From contig QAOA01007971.1 in NCBI GenBank assembly GCA_003255065.1, positions 782,053-846,052 of the forward strand: DNA of 64,000 nt, in the 5' to 3' direction. The stretch comes from Cercis canadensis (taxonomy: Eukaryota; Streptophyta; Magnoliopsida; Fabales; Fabaceae). Each line of letters opens with the position of its first letter. Position 1 is the first letter of the stretch. Position numbers and translations under genes: made by a program. Under the pieces are notes generated by a model. The model had not been told where the DNA came from, ran no database searches, and saw nothing but the letters and a program-made list of their open reading frames with translations. This document shows, piece by piece, positions 12,740-25,290 of the stretch.

Positions 12740-13608
12740 CAATGTTTTAAAAACCGAACCGGTGAACGAACCGTTTTGACAAAAAATACTGGTCGGACCG
12801 GTCGGATCGGTTGGACCGTTCGGTCGGACCGGTTGAATCGAAGCTTTTTCTAAACTTACAGATTAACAAAAAATAAAACATAAAAAATAAATCACAATTC
12901 ATTGAACTTAACTCATAAGTGAAAGTTTCAAATTTAAAGATTCAAATAACTAAAAGTCAAAAGATATAAAAACCTAATCTATATACATCTAATTTAAAAT
13001 GGTAATCTATAATAAAATTAGATTATTTCAATGGCCAACATTTTTTACAAGTTCACATACTCTTAACATAATCAAGTTTGCAATTTTTTAAAAAAAAAAA
13101 ATTAGATAATTAGAACATATAAAACATGTGTACAGTGTGACTATGTGTTATAATTTTTACATATTTAAAAATTTAATATTAAATAAATCTATTAAATAGT
13201 TAATAAATAATTTTTGTGTAATAATAAATACAAGTCTTGAGTTGTCCCAATGATTTGGATAGGAAAAAAATTAATTTCTTAACTAGTTTATTAATAAATA
13301 TATTTATATGTGATATTATACTCAAAAATTGATATGTCCTGGTGGTAAAGAATGCCACATTTGAAGAAAATGGGAGGGGATCGAATTCACCCAAGAGCAA
13401 ATTCGCTTCCAAGTTAGCAATTTTGCAAGCCGTCCGGTTTTCTAAAACCGGACCGGTTCACCGGTTCACACTGGTTTTGGCGGTTCTCTCCGGTTTTAGG
13501 CGGTTTAACCGCTACAACGGTTTAGGGGTATGAACCGGACCGGATTTCCAAACGGGCACCGGTTGGACCGGTCGGACCGCCCGGTCCGGTCCGGTTTTTA
13601 AAACATTG
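12740..13608. mobile_element. Non-autonomous hAT-like DNA transposon, 869 bp, with 8-bp target duplication
   Basis: The left end reads CAATGTTTTAAAAACCG and the right end is its inverse complement, CGGTTTTTAAAACATTG in its last bases. It is flanked by GTAAAAAG at 12732-12739 and again at 13609-13616, a perfect 8-bp target-site duplication as made by hAT transposases. Both ends carry many short ACCGG/CCGGT/GGTCGG repeats extending about 100-170 bp inwards, typical of subterminal transposase-binding arrays. The interior is AT-rich and encodes no transposase, so it depends on a helper. A tRNA-like patch near 13330-13400 may be a nested SINE fragment. Confidence 0.85.
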
Positions 13609-13616
13609 GTAAAAAG

Positions 13617-16600
13617 ATCAAAATATATCTGCTAAGGTATATACTCTCATTCACGCTCCTTTTTGGATCTCACGTTTTTTGGGCCCTTCTCTTCTCTAAG
13701 CTTCTCTTCTCTCAGTTCCTCTCATTATCTCTCCGTGACCAAGCTAACTTGAGCGTCAGAGGTAACCTCCCCCTGACCATTCTTCTCTCTTTTTGTAGGT
13801 TACTGACCTCACCTAACTCTGACAACGACACATCTCACGTGAGCTGATTCCAAAGCCAAAAACAAGTTCACTGTTTGGATCAATTTGTGAAACACTTAAT
13901 ACAAAATCAAATTTTAATTTTTTTTGAGAAGCCAAATTTTGCAATTTGTCAATTTCCTAAAACTGGTTTTGAAAAGTTGGATTAACATTTTGAAGGGGAC
14001 GTATATCTAAATTTAGAGTTACTGGGATCCTCCCCCTCTTGGTTAATTCTTTGTAGTCGCTTTGGTCATTCTTATTCTGAGTACCAATATAAAAGAAGAA
14101 GGATGTTTTGTTTTTGGCCTTGAAATTTAAAGAAGAATGCATGTTATGTTTGTATGGTAATAGAAATCAATAATTTGCTGTTTCTCTCTTGTCCTATGTT
14201 TGTAGTCTCACTTTTTTGATAAAAAAAAAAACTTCAACAAGTAAAATCATTAAACATCACATGCTACTCTAAAATACGTTAAAATAGTACTTCTAAAATA
14301 TGACAAATGGACACCATTAAATGATTGTTTCCAAATTCCAACGGTACTCTTAAAACAAAAATCTTTTTTTTTTTTTTTTTTTTATAAGATACAAAAAATA
14401 AGGGAGGCTTTATAGTTTTTCAAATGATGGAAGACGCATTTATAATTTAATGTGTTAACTTTCTTTTGGTACATGCAAGCACCAAACTATAGCCATAGTC
14501 TCCAAGGCATGGACCCAATCAATGATAGAAGGCTGGGGCTAATTGTACCCAACCTTGTCCAATTTGTTAACCAATCTGTGATCTTATACCCAAACCACCA
14601 CACCAGTTAACATTGAAACCTTTATTTTAAAAACATAACATAGTTACTTGTCATTGTATTATTAGTTTTTATTTTTGAAATAGATTTTCTTTATATATAT
14701 ATTTTTTAATTCTCCATTCTTGTTAATGGTTTCTATTCTAGTGCTTTTCTTTTTTTTGTTAAAAAAAAAATCTGTTCATGATGTTTCTTTCAGGCATAAA
14801 TTTCAGAAAGTAATGTGCCTTATAAAAAAATATGAAAAATTTACATGAATATTTTGATTTTTTTTTTTGTACAAAATATTTGAATCTTTGATTTAACATT
14901 TTGTATTTCATGTAAATTGTATACTAATTTTCAATTGCCTTTAAAGCAAACTTCATGGAAACGAAGAAAAATAATTGGAATTGAATCCTTAAACTCTTAC
15001 AAACTACCCAAACATTTTATTATTAGACAACACTTAGTAACTTTGAAAGGGATTAACTTATTCAACTAATAATTTTTTTTTTCAAGATTTTAAGAAAATG
15101 ATTGAATCAAATAGCTATGACCAGTATGAAACAGCTATGAACGTTTATGATCACATTTGTAATTAATTAATTTAAAAATTTGTAATTCTTAAATCAAGAA
15201 GTGGTTTATATTTCTCATAAATCTTGAAATATGTAAGCCTAATTCTCCCATGTAAATGCTTCCATACATATAATAGTTTCATAAACTGACTTGAATAAAA
15301 TTAGAACTTGTTCACACAAATAGTAAAAAACAAAGAAGAAAGCTTGTACTCAAAGAATCAGTGGACGCAGGCAATAATTTGACATAGTTAAAGGGCAGCA
15401 GCAAGATGAATAAATCCACCTAATACTTCTCCTTGACAACACCCAACCAAACCTATTTTATGCACACTAACTTGGTCATAGTCAAAGCACTGCACTGTCC
15501 CTTTCTCTTCAATTTATAACAGCTGTGCTTGACATGAATACTCTATAATTTAATAGAATGGTCTATGGTCCCTTCTTCCTAGTACAGTTCAGCCACATTG
15601 CTCCTCTTTGGTGTCTTCCCCCTTGTAAACTGTAGCATCTCCTTCCTGTTAAAATGCGCATAGTGCACCAGTTCAGCTCTATCATGTAAATTCCAAAGCA
15701 CCCAAAAGGAAAGAAATTTGTGGTCCCTCTATCCTCTAAAGCAACACATGGATCACAATGGCATGAGATGAATGGAAGGTACTATTAAGTTCTTGTCACA
15801 TAACTCTTTACTCTTGTCTGTAACAGAGTAAGTTGGATAGTACAACCACATTTCAATACTTTCAGGTCCTACTTGAGTGATTCCATAGGTCAAAATGAAT
15901 CTGATTGCTTCTGATCTTTACAGTTAATTGCCACACTCTTCTTTTCCTTCTTGGTCTTTCTGTATCCCTAAGGAATGAGATAAAGTACTTGCTGTGAAGG
16001 TGAAAAAATTGGATTGCCAAGTACCTAAGGCAGTTCAGTTGTTGATGGCACTTCCTTGGAGAGCTTAAAACAGTTCATAATTCAACTTGTTATTCTTAAT
16101 TAAGGTAAAAACCCTTTTAATCTTAAAATTTGATGAATTATGTGAATAGCACAATTTTTTACTTTACACTATTTCACATTTACACATTTGGCAGCATCTT
16201 AGTTTAATTGGGCATGTTAAGATTTTATGAGACCCAATTAAAACTTAAATATGAGTGCTGCTATTGTAGGAAAGTGAGGCCATGTGAAACACTTAATATG
16301 CTTAAAATAAGAGAAATGCTTGTGGTGCACTAGTGAATGTCACATTACCTCACATTGGTTGAGGTGGTATTATGTGAGCTGTATAGAAAAAAATTTGAGC
16401 GAGTTTAGTTAAAGATTTGGTAGGTTCAATTAAATTCAAATGCTATATGCACAAAATTGAGATAGTGTGTAAATAATATTACTCTTTGAATAATTGAAAG
16501 TAATACAGTAATTGATTAAATAATTAATCTTAAGAACATTTATAAACCATAAAAGTTCCACATGAACTAGATAAGAAGTAGAGTTAAGGCTTATAAATGA

Positions 16601-18647
16601 ATGAGGGAATTATTACCAAAGATAATTTGGTTATAATATTACAAAAAAGGACCAATAATCACATGAAAGCGATTTTTTTTTTTTATCTGTAGATAAATAG
16701 TGACTGCAATTGCAATTGAGAAGACTCTATGCAAGAAGAGGATGAGAAGACCATCCTTATAACTGGGAGCACTCTTCCTTGAGCCAAAATAAGCAATTAT
16801 AAAGTCATGACCAATGATATGATAGCTACTCTCGAGTGATTATTGTTCATTGTTTATTAATATCATCACGGAGCTATCCTTAGCAATAATTTTTCCAATG
16901 AAATTCTAAAAAATTGCCTAGGCTTTTGTAGTGTAGTGTGTCTGTTGCCGTCTTTCCTCTCTCTTAACAAAATTTCTCACTTCCCCCTTATCTTAACTAG
17001 CCGAGAAAGAAAAAGTTTACAGAATTGTGATTGTCCTCTTTACTTTTGTTAAAGAACAGCATGGTTAGGTTTAAACTAATGACAAATCACATGTTTAAGT
17101 TTTTGTCTTTTTAGACTGAGCTTGCATTTAACATTATTATTGCCTACTTCAATTATAGTCCAGGACCACAGAATGCCCAAGGATAATAATGTACTTATAA
17201 ATAAAAGCCAACAATGTGTAATAATTGAAAGACTTACCCCAATGTTATTAGCTGTCAGGAATTAATTAGAGCTTCCCAAATCTTAATGGAAGCTTTTTCA
17301 AGAATTGGGGAAGATATCTACAACCTGTTGTTGGCCTTTTCTTATGACAAAAAGCCCCATCTGCACATAAGAAAATAACAAAACTGTACCAACTGTAATC
17401 AACTTATCTAAAGGGTAACTTGGTCATTTCATGGTAATCTGGTTAAATCTTTAACCTAGTTTCCACATGCCAAGAAGCTACTCTCATGTGACCACATGCT
17501 TGGGACTCCTCCCACGTTATAATCCTTGCAAGCAGGGGAGTCAAATGAACAAACCTAACTTTCTTTGACTAAGCAGTTTAATATTTAATGAGCAGCCTTA
17601 ACTTAATAATGAAGCCTTAATTTTACTATGAAACTATTTAAACTCTTGTCTCTTTTCCTTGAGTGCTTCTGTCATGCAGATATCTGATATAAACTTTTCC
17701 AGAATTTTGAAACTAAAATGTCTATGTGCATTTACTTGATCTGCAAAAGTTTACCATAGACATCACCACATGAATATGTCCTTCGATTTAGTAAATTGTT
17801 TTGTTTTTTATTTCAAAATTTTTGATACCCTTGCATAAACTTCATCCATAACTCAACTTCCAATATTAAATTATGGAAGGTATTTTGGCAATAAAGATGA
17901 ACTCTTAACCACTTAATTGAAAATGTTAAGCTATTAAGAGAAGGTTGATGATATATTATTAACATATCTTTGCAAACCAACCTCTCCCAATAGAGAAAAA
18001 AAAAGTATTCAATTGCTTGGCAACTCCCTCTATAAATTTGAAAACTTTTCTCCCATTTCCCTCCTTTTCCTGAGAAAAGGGAAAAAAGAATTGAGAAAAG
18101 GAAATGAAAAGCATGCAAATAACAGAGGTTTAGGATTGCATGCAAAGACTGGCNATCCATAACTCAACTTCCAATATTAAATTATGGAAGGTATTTTGGA
18201 AATAAAGATGAACTCTTAACCACTTAATTGAAAATGTTAAGCTATTAAGAGAAGGTTGATGATATATTGTTAACATATCTTTGCAAACCAGCCTCTCCCA
18301 ATAGAGAAAAAAAAAGTATTCAATTGCTTGGCAACTCCCTCTATAAATTTGAAAACTTTTCTCCCATTTCCCTCCTTTTCCTGAGAAAAGGGAAAAAAGA
18401 ATTGGGAAAAGGAAATGAAAAGCATGCAAATAACAGAGGTTTAGGATTGCATGCAAAGACTGGCTAATGAAAAAGCTTTGTCTTTTACTTCCCAAGGCGT
18501 CCATGTGCTGTCCCTATATTCTAAACAGAACTATAGGTCATTTGTTTCGGGTTTACCAGACCATTTGATTTTTATAATCTCACCGTCCAAACAGTTACAA
18601 AACCAGAGATTAAAATAGATGAAACACTAAAGCACCTTCTTCTCCTT
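13617..18647. other. Intergenic region upstream of the DUF1645 gene
   Basis: No gene can be supported. It contains long T-runs (for example near 14366-14384) and the N-flanked duplication at 17844-18464. Confidence 0.55.
17844..18464. repeat. 310-bp direct duplication with SNPs flanking a single N (probable unmerged haplotypes)
   Basis: 17844-18153 and 18155-18464 are the same sequence on either side of an N (18154). They differ at about four to five positions, such as TTTGGCAATAA against TTTGGAAATAA and ACCAACCT against ACCAGCCT. A low density of SNPs between two overlapping contig ends suggests the two alleles of a heterozygous plant. Confidence 0.8.
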
Positions 18648-18653
18648 TATAAG
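18648..18653 (+). promoter_or_regulatory. TATA-like element of the DUF1645 gene
   Basis: TATAAG within CTTTATAAGTC lies 91 bp before the ATG at 18744, a normal distance for a plant core promoter with a leader of about 60 nt. Confidence 0.45.
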
Positions 18654-18743
18654 TCTCAAATCTCATGCATATGAGCCTAGACACAACCTCACTAGCCAAG
18701 TCTACAACCAGAGTCTTTTCTTTGTTACCCCAAAGCATAAAAA

Positions 18744-19451
18744 ATGGTGTCCCTAGAACCTGTTCAGGGTTCCCCCAGATCTATTGATGCACCTTCAAGT
18801 CCGAGAATTTCTTTCTCAGCAGAATTCTTAGATGAAAACAGCTTCATTTCCATTAGTCCACACTCTGAGGATGACAAGGATCAAGAGAAGGCACGCGAAA
18901 GAGCACGAAATGCTGAATTTGAATTCCTCTCAAACAATGTGAGTAATAACCCAATGTTAACTGCTGATGAGCTTTTCTTTGAAGGGAAACTCCTTCCCTT
19001 TAGGCAGATACAGCATTTAGAGAAGCTCAGCAAGATGAGCCTCAAACCCACCAAAGATGGAGAGGAAGGAGATGAAGAGGAGGAAGAGAAGGTGAACAAA
19101 GAGGAGAGTAGAGTAAATTGGTTTGTTGATGATGACCCATCTCCAAGGCCACCAAAGTGCACTGTTCTATGGAAAGAGTTACTGAGATTAAAGAAGCAAC
19201 GTGCTTCTTCTTTATCTCCCTCTTCTTCTTCCTCATCTTCATCTTCTTCTTCAAGCTCACTTGCAGATATAGCTGCAAAAGAAGAAGGCAAGGAAGGGAA
19301 GCATGTGAAGAGGATAAAGAAGGGGTTGGAGAGGACAAGATCAGCTAGTATTAGAATTAGACCAATGATTAATGTGCCTATTTGCACACAGATGAAGAAC
19401 AGTGCCTTGCCTCCTCTGTTTCCACTAAGGAAAGGAAGATTAGAGAGGTGA
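18744..19451 (+). CDS. DUF1645 family protein, intronless
   Basis: A 235-residue hydrophilic protein of a plant-specific family whose biochemical role is not established; some members are linked to stress tolerance and growth. Family marks seen: an FEF motif (59-61), TADELFFEGKLLPF (73-86), a long acidic stretch (about 106-130), the basic LWKELLRLKKQ segment (142-152), a Ser run (156-172), then a conserved basic region with RTRSASIRIRPMINVPIC (197-214) and the C-terminal LPPLFPLRKGRLER. No signal peptide or membrane segment is seen; the basic stretches would fit nuclear localisation. The start is the first ATG after a TATA-like element. Length and motif order look complete. Confidence 0.85.
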   Translation: MVSLEPVQGSPRSIDAPSSPRISFSAEFLDENSFISISPHSEDDKDQEKARERARNAEFEFLSNNVSNNPMLTADELFFEGKLLPFRQIQHLEKLSKMSLKPTKDGEEGDEEEEEKVNKEESRVNWFVDDDPSPRPPKCTVLWKELLRLKKQRASSLSPSSSSSSSSSSSSSLADIAAKEEGKEGKHVKRIKKGLERTRSASIRIRPMINVPICTQMKNSALPPLFPLRKGRLER

Positions 19452-20583
19452 GAGTTAAGAAAAATTGGTGCTCAAGTTTAGTTTCATTTTCAGAGTTCTC
19501 AATATGTTCATCTTTTTCATTTCTTTCATTTATTTCAACAAATTATGTTTCATTCTAGATTGATGTTAATTGAGGTGGATCTGAGAAATTAGAGTGTAAA
19601 TTCTGACCTTTATAATTATTGGATTGGTGCATTCCACTTTTATCCATAGAAGAAACTTTCCCTAGTTGTCTGAGTGAGATATTAGGAAGGAATAAGTCAT
19701 GTCACATGCTAGATGCAGAGCTTCTCAATCTGTGAGTCCCACATGGGATCTATCACTCTATCAGCCACAGAGATCTGCTCAACGGACACAATATTAATGA
19801 ATGCTACCCTTTAGACAGAAAGAGGGGAAGAGAGAGACAATAAGAGTGTACGCCTAGAAAAATGAATTTTGAGTACTCTGTCAACACTCAAACTGTTAAA
19901 AAATTAACAGTGAGTGAAATAGAGACACAGATTTTTACATTTGCAAGATAGATAAAATATAACCTTTTAACTAGAATTAGCAGTCATGACTAGTGAAGCT
20001 GAAATTGAGATTTGCTTTCTTCTCTAAAGTGTAAGACAAGGTCAATGAATACTAAACATAACTTCTTATTGTAGAGGGATAAATTAGAGTTAAAAGAAAC
20101 CAATATCAGAAAAGGAAGATTGAGGATAATGAACACTGAATTGGGCTAACATTGGTTACGTAGTCAAGGCATATATGAAACAAACACTCAGGGTTGAAGA
20201 ACAAATAGCACAATCCTCAAAAAATGCCAATAAAAAAGCAAATAATGACTATACATGGATTTTTAAGATACAATTTCAAAAGTACAGTTTAATTATCAAT
20301 GAACGAAGGAATCAAGAATTGAACTTGAGTAAAAAATGGAAATCCAATTACACTCCATGTCAAAATAAGAAACCTGTATCTCCTCCAGCAAGAAAAGGCT
20401 GACATGCATTTCAATCTTCAGTTGAAGGGTCGATAATGAAGAACTTCCAGCAAAATTCAGAACAAATATAGGAGGGCTTCTTTGTAGGGGGGAAAATTCT
20501 ATACACAAACTATTAATAGAATCAAAACTTGTTGGTAAAAGGAACAGCTTCATCTTTACACTGGAAAGCATTGAGCAAATTGC
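19452..20583. other. Spacer between convergent genes
   Basis: Holds the 3' UTR of the DUF1645 gene (+) and that of the malectin-like/LRR gene (-). Nothing else is supported; small open frames here have no family resemblance. Confidence 0.55.
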
Positions 20584-23500
20584 TCAAGGTGCTGGTGGAG
20601 GTGATAATAGATTATTTCCAGAAATCCTGTTCATAAAAATAGAATTGTCAGAAAGCAGCAATTGCAAAACTCCATGTGACAAAGTGAATGGGAGTTTACA
20701 CTTACCTGAGGTCCAGTCCAGATTTTCCAATGAGGGTTGTTGGAACTTGACCAGTCAAATTGTTGTTTTGTAAAAACCTGCAACAATAATAAGGAACCTA
20801 GTCAGGTAATCCAATACCTAGAAACTCCAAAAGTAAGAATGGACATTACATTGCATGATTTTTATCTGTATTTTCCAAAAAAGAGTGAACTTTAATAATT
20901 AAATTAAGGAAGCAACCAAAAAGTAATAATACTCCTTAGCAAACTTCCAGTGTTTCTGTTACTTATAGTGCTTTAAGACTTATCCTTCCCCGGTACCCCC
21001 TTTCAAATGTATTTAAAGACAACCAAAAAACAACGTCAATATCAATAATATGAGGTCTCTCATTCATCACTGTTGTGCCACAATGAGTATCACTCATAAG
21101 ATAATACTAGAAATTACTTATATAACTCATACCGATCATTATTTAAAAGTACCATTAACTTTAGGGACTCAATGATACAGAAAATACATTTTTTGTAATA
21201 TATGCCGGTGAGTTTATTTTCTATAGAGAAAAAGAATACAAACTATCAGAAACTTCTTGGGATGAGAGGGGGGTAAAGCAAAACTTACACTTCATGCAAG
21301 CTGCTGATATTCCCTAGAGATGAGGGAATCTCTCCGCTGAATTGATTGTCTTCCAAATGCCTTAAAATAAAATAACAATGGATAAGGTGCAAAACCAAGT
21401 TCGATAAATGTAGCAAGTTTCTCTCAGATCTCAACCATTTGGATGATACAAATTGCTAGAGAACATTTTAATTACTTCATGACACTAAAAGCACTAAAAG
21501 ATTATTATGTTGCCATTAAATTCATAATTGTATGTACAATGTTGTGATTGATCATAAACTGAAAGTTAAAACATCTTATCAGAATTTTGTAAAAGAAAAA
21601 CAACTTACAGTGTCTCTAACATCTTCAATGAACTGAGGTCGGGAATTTGTCCTGACAAATTGTTATTCCCAAGCCAGCTGCATGGAGGCAAGGATTTCCC
21701 AATCAGTAAAAAATTTGAAAACTAATTTCATTAACTGATATATGAAAATGAAAGAACCTACATGTTAGTCAAAGCAGTCATATTGGCAACATAAGGTGAC
21801 AAAGATCCTGAAAGATTCATACTTGTCAAGTTTCTGTAAACAACAGGAAATAATATGTAAGATAGTCATTTACACAGTGCAAGAAAATTGAGAGGACAAA
21901 ACGTTAGGCTATAACAAGTTAAGTCTGAGCTTACAAAGTCACTACACGGATCCGGGGCCCTTCGGAGCATGTGATGCCAGTCCATGAGTACTGTCGAGGC
22001 ATACAAGGATCACCATTCCAATCAAGTGGACGATTTTGGAGATTCTCTTTTACCGTTTCTAAAGCAATAACTGTCAAGAAAAAGTTTCCCTTTCAAAAAC
22101 CTTGGATGGTTACAATTAGCAGACCAGCACAGTGCAACTTGCTAGAAACATCATATAGAGTTTGGGATTCGAAATACAGAATAATCAGTCAACTGTATCT
22201 TAGGCATGGCCATTATTTGTGAAAGGAAAATTTGAAATTTTCAAGATTTACTTGATTGGTCATCACTTGGATGAGCAATGGAAAACATTTAAGGCATAAA
22301 TCGTCAAGTAGCATTGGCATTATTTTGTTGTATCTTAGGCATGTTTCTTTTCTTTCAAGTACTTAACTCTCCTATTTTCTGGTTGGCTAGAAATGTTGTA
22401 TCCTAGATTTAAGATTATTTTAGAAGTGAAGTCAAACTTAATCATAGAACATGAAATCAAAAACTATACCATCTCGAGTAGAAGTTCTTCCTCCTAGTGA
22501 CAGAACCTCAAAAATTTCGCCGGCATTGATCAAGGGACCCTTGGATGAACTTGCAGCACGGGTTAAAGTTATTGTTGTAGGACCAGAAAGAGGCCACTGT
22601 TTGGCAAAGACAACAACACCTGATGTGGTCACATTCAAATCGCGATAATAGGTTACACCATTTACACTTATGTTAAAAATCCTTGAAGATGATCCATTAC
22701 TATCTGCAAAATATAGAGCAATGTAGTATTTGGAGTTTGGAAGTGAGGCTTGAGGCCAACTCAATTCCAAGGATTCCAATTGATCAGATCCAAGCTGTGT
22801 TTCAAATATTTCCAAAGGTGGAAGATTCCAAAACCCAGAAACAGAAACATTGCTGCTGCTTGCATTTGCAGAATTACTCTGTTCAAAAGGCTCCCAGAAA
22901 CGGTCAAACTGATCATCAGGATATCTGGTGAAACCACACATTAAGTATTCAGAATAAAAAAGAAAATCGATATGCACAATGAAAATCTTCTAATATAACA
23001 TTGATAATGTGGTAAATCCAAATTAATATATAAAATTTTAATTTCTATGCTGCAAATAAATTCACATGATGTCACTTAAAGTGTCTACATCTCTAAGGGC
23101 CACTATAGTTTCTTATCCAACAATTGAAGGGCAAGATTCTCTCCTTAGTGTCTCAGTTAATTTCTAGCAGAACCGCAAAATAGGGGAAATTTAGAGAAAT
23201 GAAAAATCCATATTTGGGTAAGCATCGGTACACAAACTATGATGTCGCTGAATCTGAATTTGACAGAAAAAAGTTTATGCGAGACTAGTTGAATTTTGAT
23301 TTTGCCAGACAGAAATGTTGTGGCAAAAAGTTTGAAGCTTTAATTACATGTTTAACTTAAAGTAGTGCAGACCCTTAGCATAAGAACTTGAAATCTAATG
23401 CCATTGAAAACAATGTAACTGAAGTAGTAGAGGAGTAGCAATTAGCAAACACTTGTTAGTTGTTACTGACCTGATGGTTGGCCCAGAGTAGCCAAAGCTG

Positions 23501-24173
23501 TCCCTTGCAACCAAACTGAGCCCAAACCTGTTGAAATCTGTGGTATTGTAAAGGGAATCAGCCAAAATCACAAACTCCAAAGCCGATATAAAAGGGTCGG
23601 ATTCAGTATAAGTATTTGACCCAATACAAAGACTCATGGTCTTGCCCTGAGCTAAGAAGACCCCTTCATAGAACGTTGACAACTTCCTTGTATAATCGTC
23701 AGTGGTGTTGACGACGCTCCACAAAGTGCCATCAACGATCTGATCAAACACCGGCGGCGAAGGAAAATCAGGACCGTTGATTCCTCCATAGTAATATGTA
23801 GTCCGCACCATGTATCTGGCTCCGCGATACACCTTAACAACATAGCAGTTCTTCCCCTGACGAGGGAAGGATCGAACGGTGGATAAAGTTCGAACCAGAC
23901 CCGGCGGGGTAGTCAAGTTCCTTGGTCTACCAGTAGAAATAAATTCCGCGTTGTCTGGTATCCATTGAAGACCGTTGATTTCCGACGCAGAAGTGGCTCC
24001 ACAATCAATCAGAACACCTGACAATCAAATCAAATCAAATTTCTTAGAAATCAACAATACAAAACAACATTAATTGGTGAGTTTAGAAAGAGAAGTTGAG
24101 TACCTTTTGGGGGTGTTTGGGAAAGAGAGAGGGAAAGAAAGGGTAAGAGGAGGAGGAAGGAGAAGAGGGACAT
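20584..24173 (-). CDS. Secreted malectin-like domain and LRR protein without kinase, nine exons
   Basis: Exons read on the - strand: 24173-24104, 24017-23471, 22924-22470, 22070-21935, 21833-21762, 21677-21609, 21360-21289, 20777-20706, 20626-20584, all with GT-AG introns and continuous frame, giving 1,536 nt or 511 residues. Residues 1-18 form a hydrophobic signal peptide (MSLFSFLLLLPFLSLSLS). The malectin-like (di-glucose-binding) domain runs to about residue 360, starting at GVLIDCG. WNGDPC at 375-380 is the usual cap before the LRRs. Four short exons of 69-72 bp each encode about one LRR (LSGSLSPYV, LSGQIPDL, FSGEIPSS, LTGQVPTT). The protein ends NNLLSPPPAP with no membrane segment and no kinase. 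Architecture and length match the kinase-less Arabidopsis proteins At3g05990/At3g19230 as I recall them. A cell-wall or apoplastic sensing role is inferred from the malectin domain; ligand unknown. Confidence 0.88.
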
Positions 24174-25245
24174 GGTGGGTTTGGCATGAAAAGAGAAGAG
24201 AGAATGGGTTTGAGCTTTGTGAAATTTTTGTCAGGTTTGAAAGAGTCTTTGGTGAGTTATGCAAGAAAGGAATAGTGGGGAAGCATGAAGTGGGGATTGG
24301 AAATGGAGTTGGGGAAGGAGTAAAGAAAAGAATATGACAACGCGGGAAAACTTGGGACGGTTGGGGCATATCCTGTTGACCCCGGTCAAAGACGGCACTT
24401 ATCATTGTTTCTTTGGAATTATTACATTTGCATTACAGGGAATTTGATTAGGTCATAAACTTGGTCCACTAAATGAAAGGTGTCTCAAATGAGGTTGACT
24501 TTTGATTGGAATTGCCCAATTGTAACCTTGATAAATTGGATTCAGTATAACTAGCTTACCAATTTCCGTTAACAAACAAACAAAAAAGTTGGTGAGTGTG
24601 TTTGTCTTTGCTTTAAATTGAGCTTGATGAGTGTGTTTATATTTTTTTTCCTATAGTATCTTCACTTGATTCAACTGAGCATAAGACTAATCTCGTTCAA
24701 AAATTAGTGAACATGTGTTTATATTAACAGTATAGAAACACAGAACAAAAGAAAACAAGCAGAAACAGGTAGAGACACCATGCAAACTCCAAGGGCAAAC
24801 GAAATATTGATAGAAACTAGGGAGGATGGGACCTTAAGGCAAGGAACTATCTAGGCCCAAAATATTGATGCTCAAGCCTGATCACTAGGCCCCACTATTC
24901 ATCATTGGTTTTTCTCTATGCCCAAGAAAAGCATTTCCCATTCACAGAAAAAAAAAAAAAAGGAACTATCTCCCAATCGGGCCCATGAACTAGTTTTTAA
25001 CCTGGGCCTTACGTGAAAAGTGAAAACTGACTTGGGGCCTAACAAGAAAATATAACGTGCTCCGACTGCGACACCGTTTTGGTGAAAATATGAAATCTCA
25101 TCAGTAAGTGTTCGTCATTGGATTCTCTAAAGTCTATAGAGTAAAGACTAATGCGGCATGTCTTGTATCTAATATACAATTTTCCAGAAATTGACAGCTG
25201 AGGTCCTCCGTTCTCTGTTCTACACACAATTTTTGGGGTATAGAT

Positions 25246-25290
25246 CACGTGGGCCCACAAAAGAACCTAAAAAAAATTTCTTGTGGGCCC
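25246..25290. promoter_or_regulatory. G-box overlapping a TCP-type site, plus a second GTGGGCCC
   Basis: CACGTG at 25246-25251 overlaps GTGGGCCCAC at 25249-25258; together they contain ACGTGGGC, an ABRE-like core. A further GTGGGCCC lies at 25283-25290. GTGGGNCC/GTGGNCCC are published TCP-factor consensus sites and CACGTG is the bZIP/bHLH G-box. Use in this plant is inferred only. Confidence 0.4.

Noticed and set aside
15119-15142. GAAACAGCTATGA, like the M13 reverse primer site, near 15128
   Set aside because: Match is partial and surrounded by ordinary AT-rich plant sequence with no vector; treated as chance.
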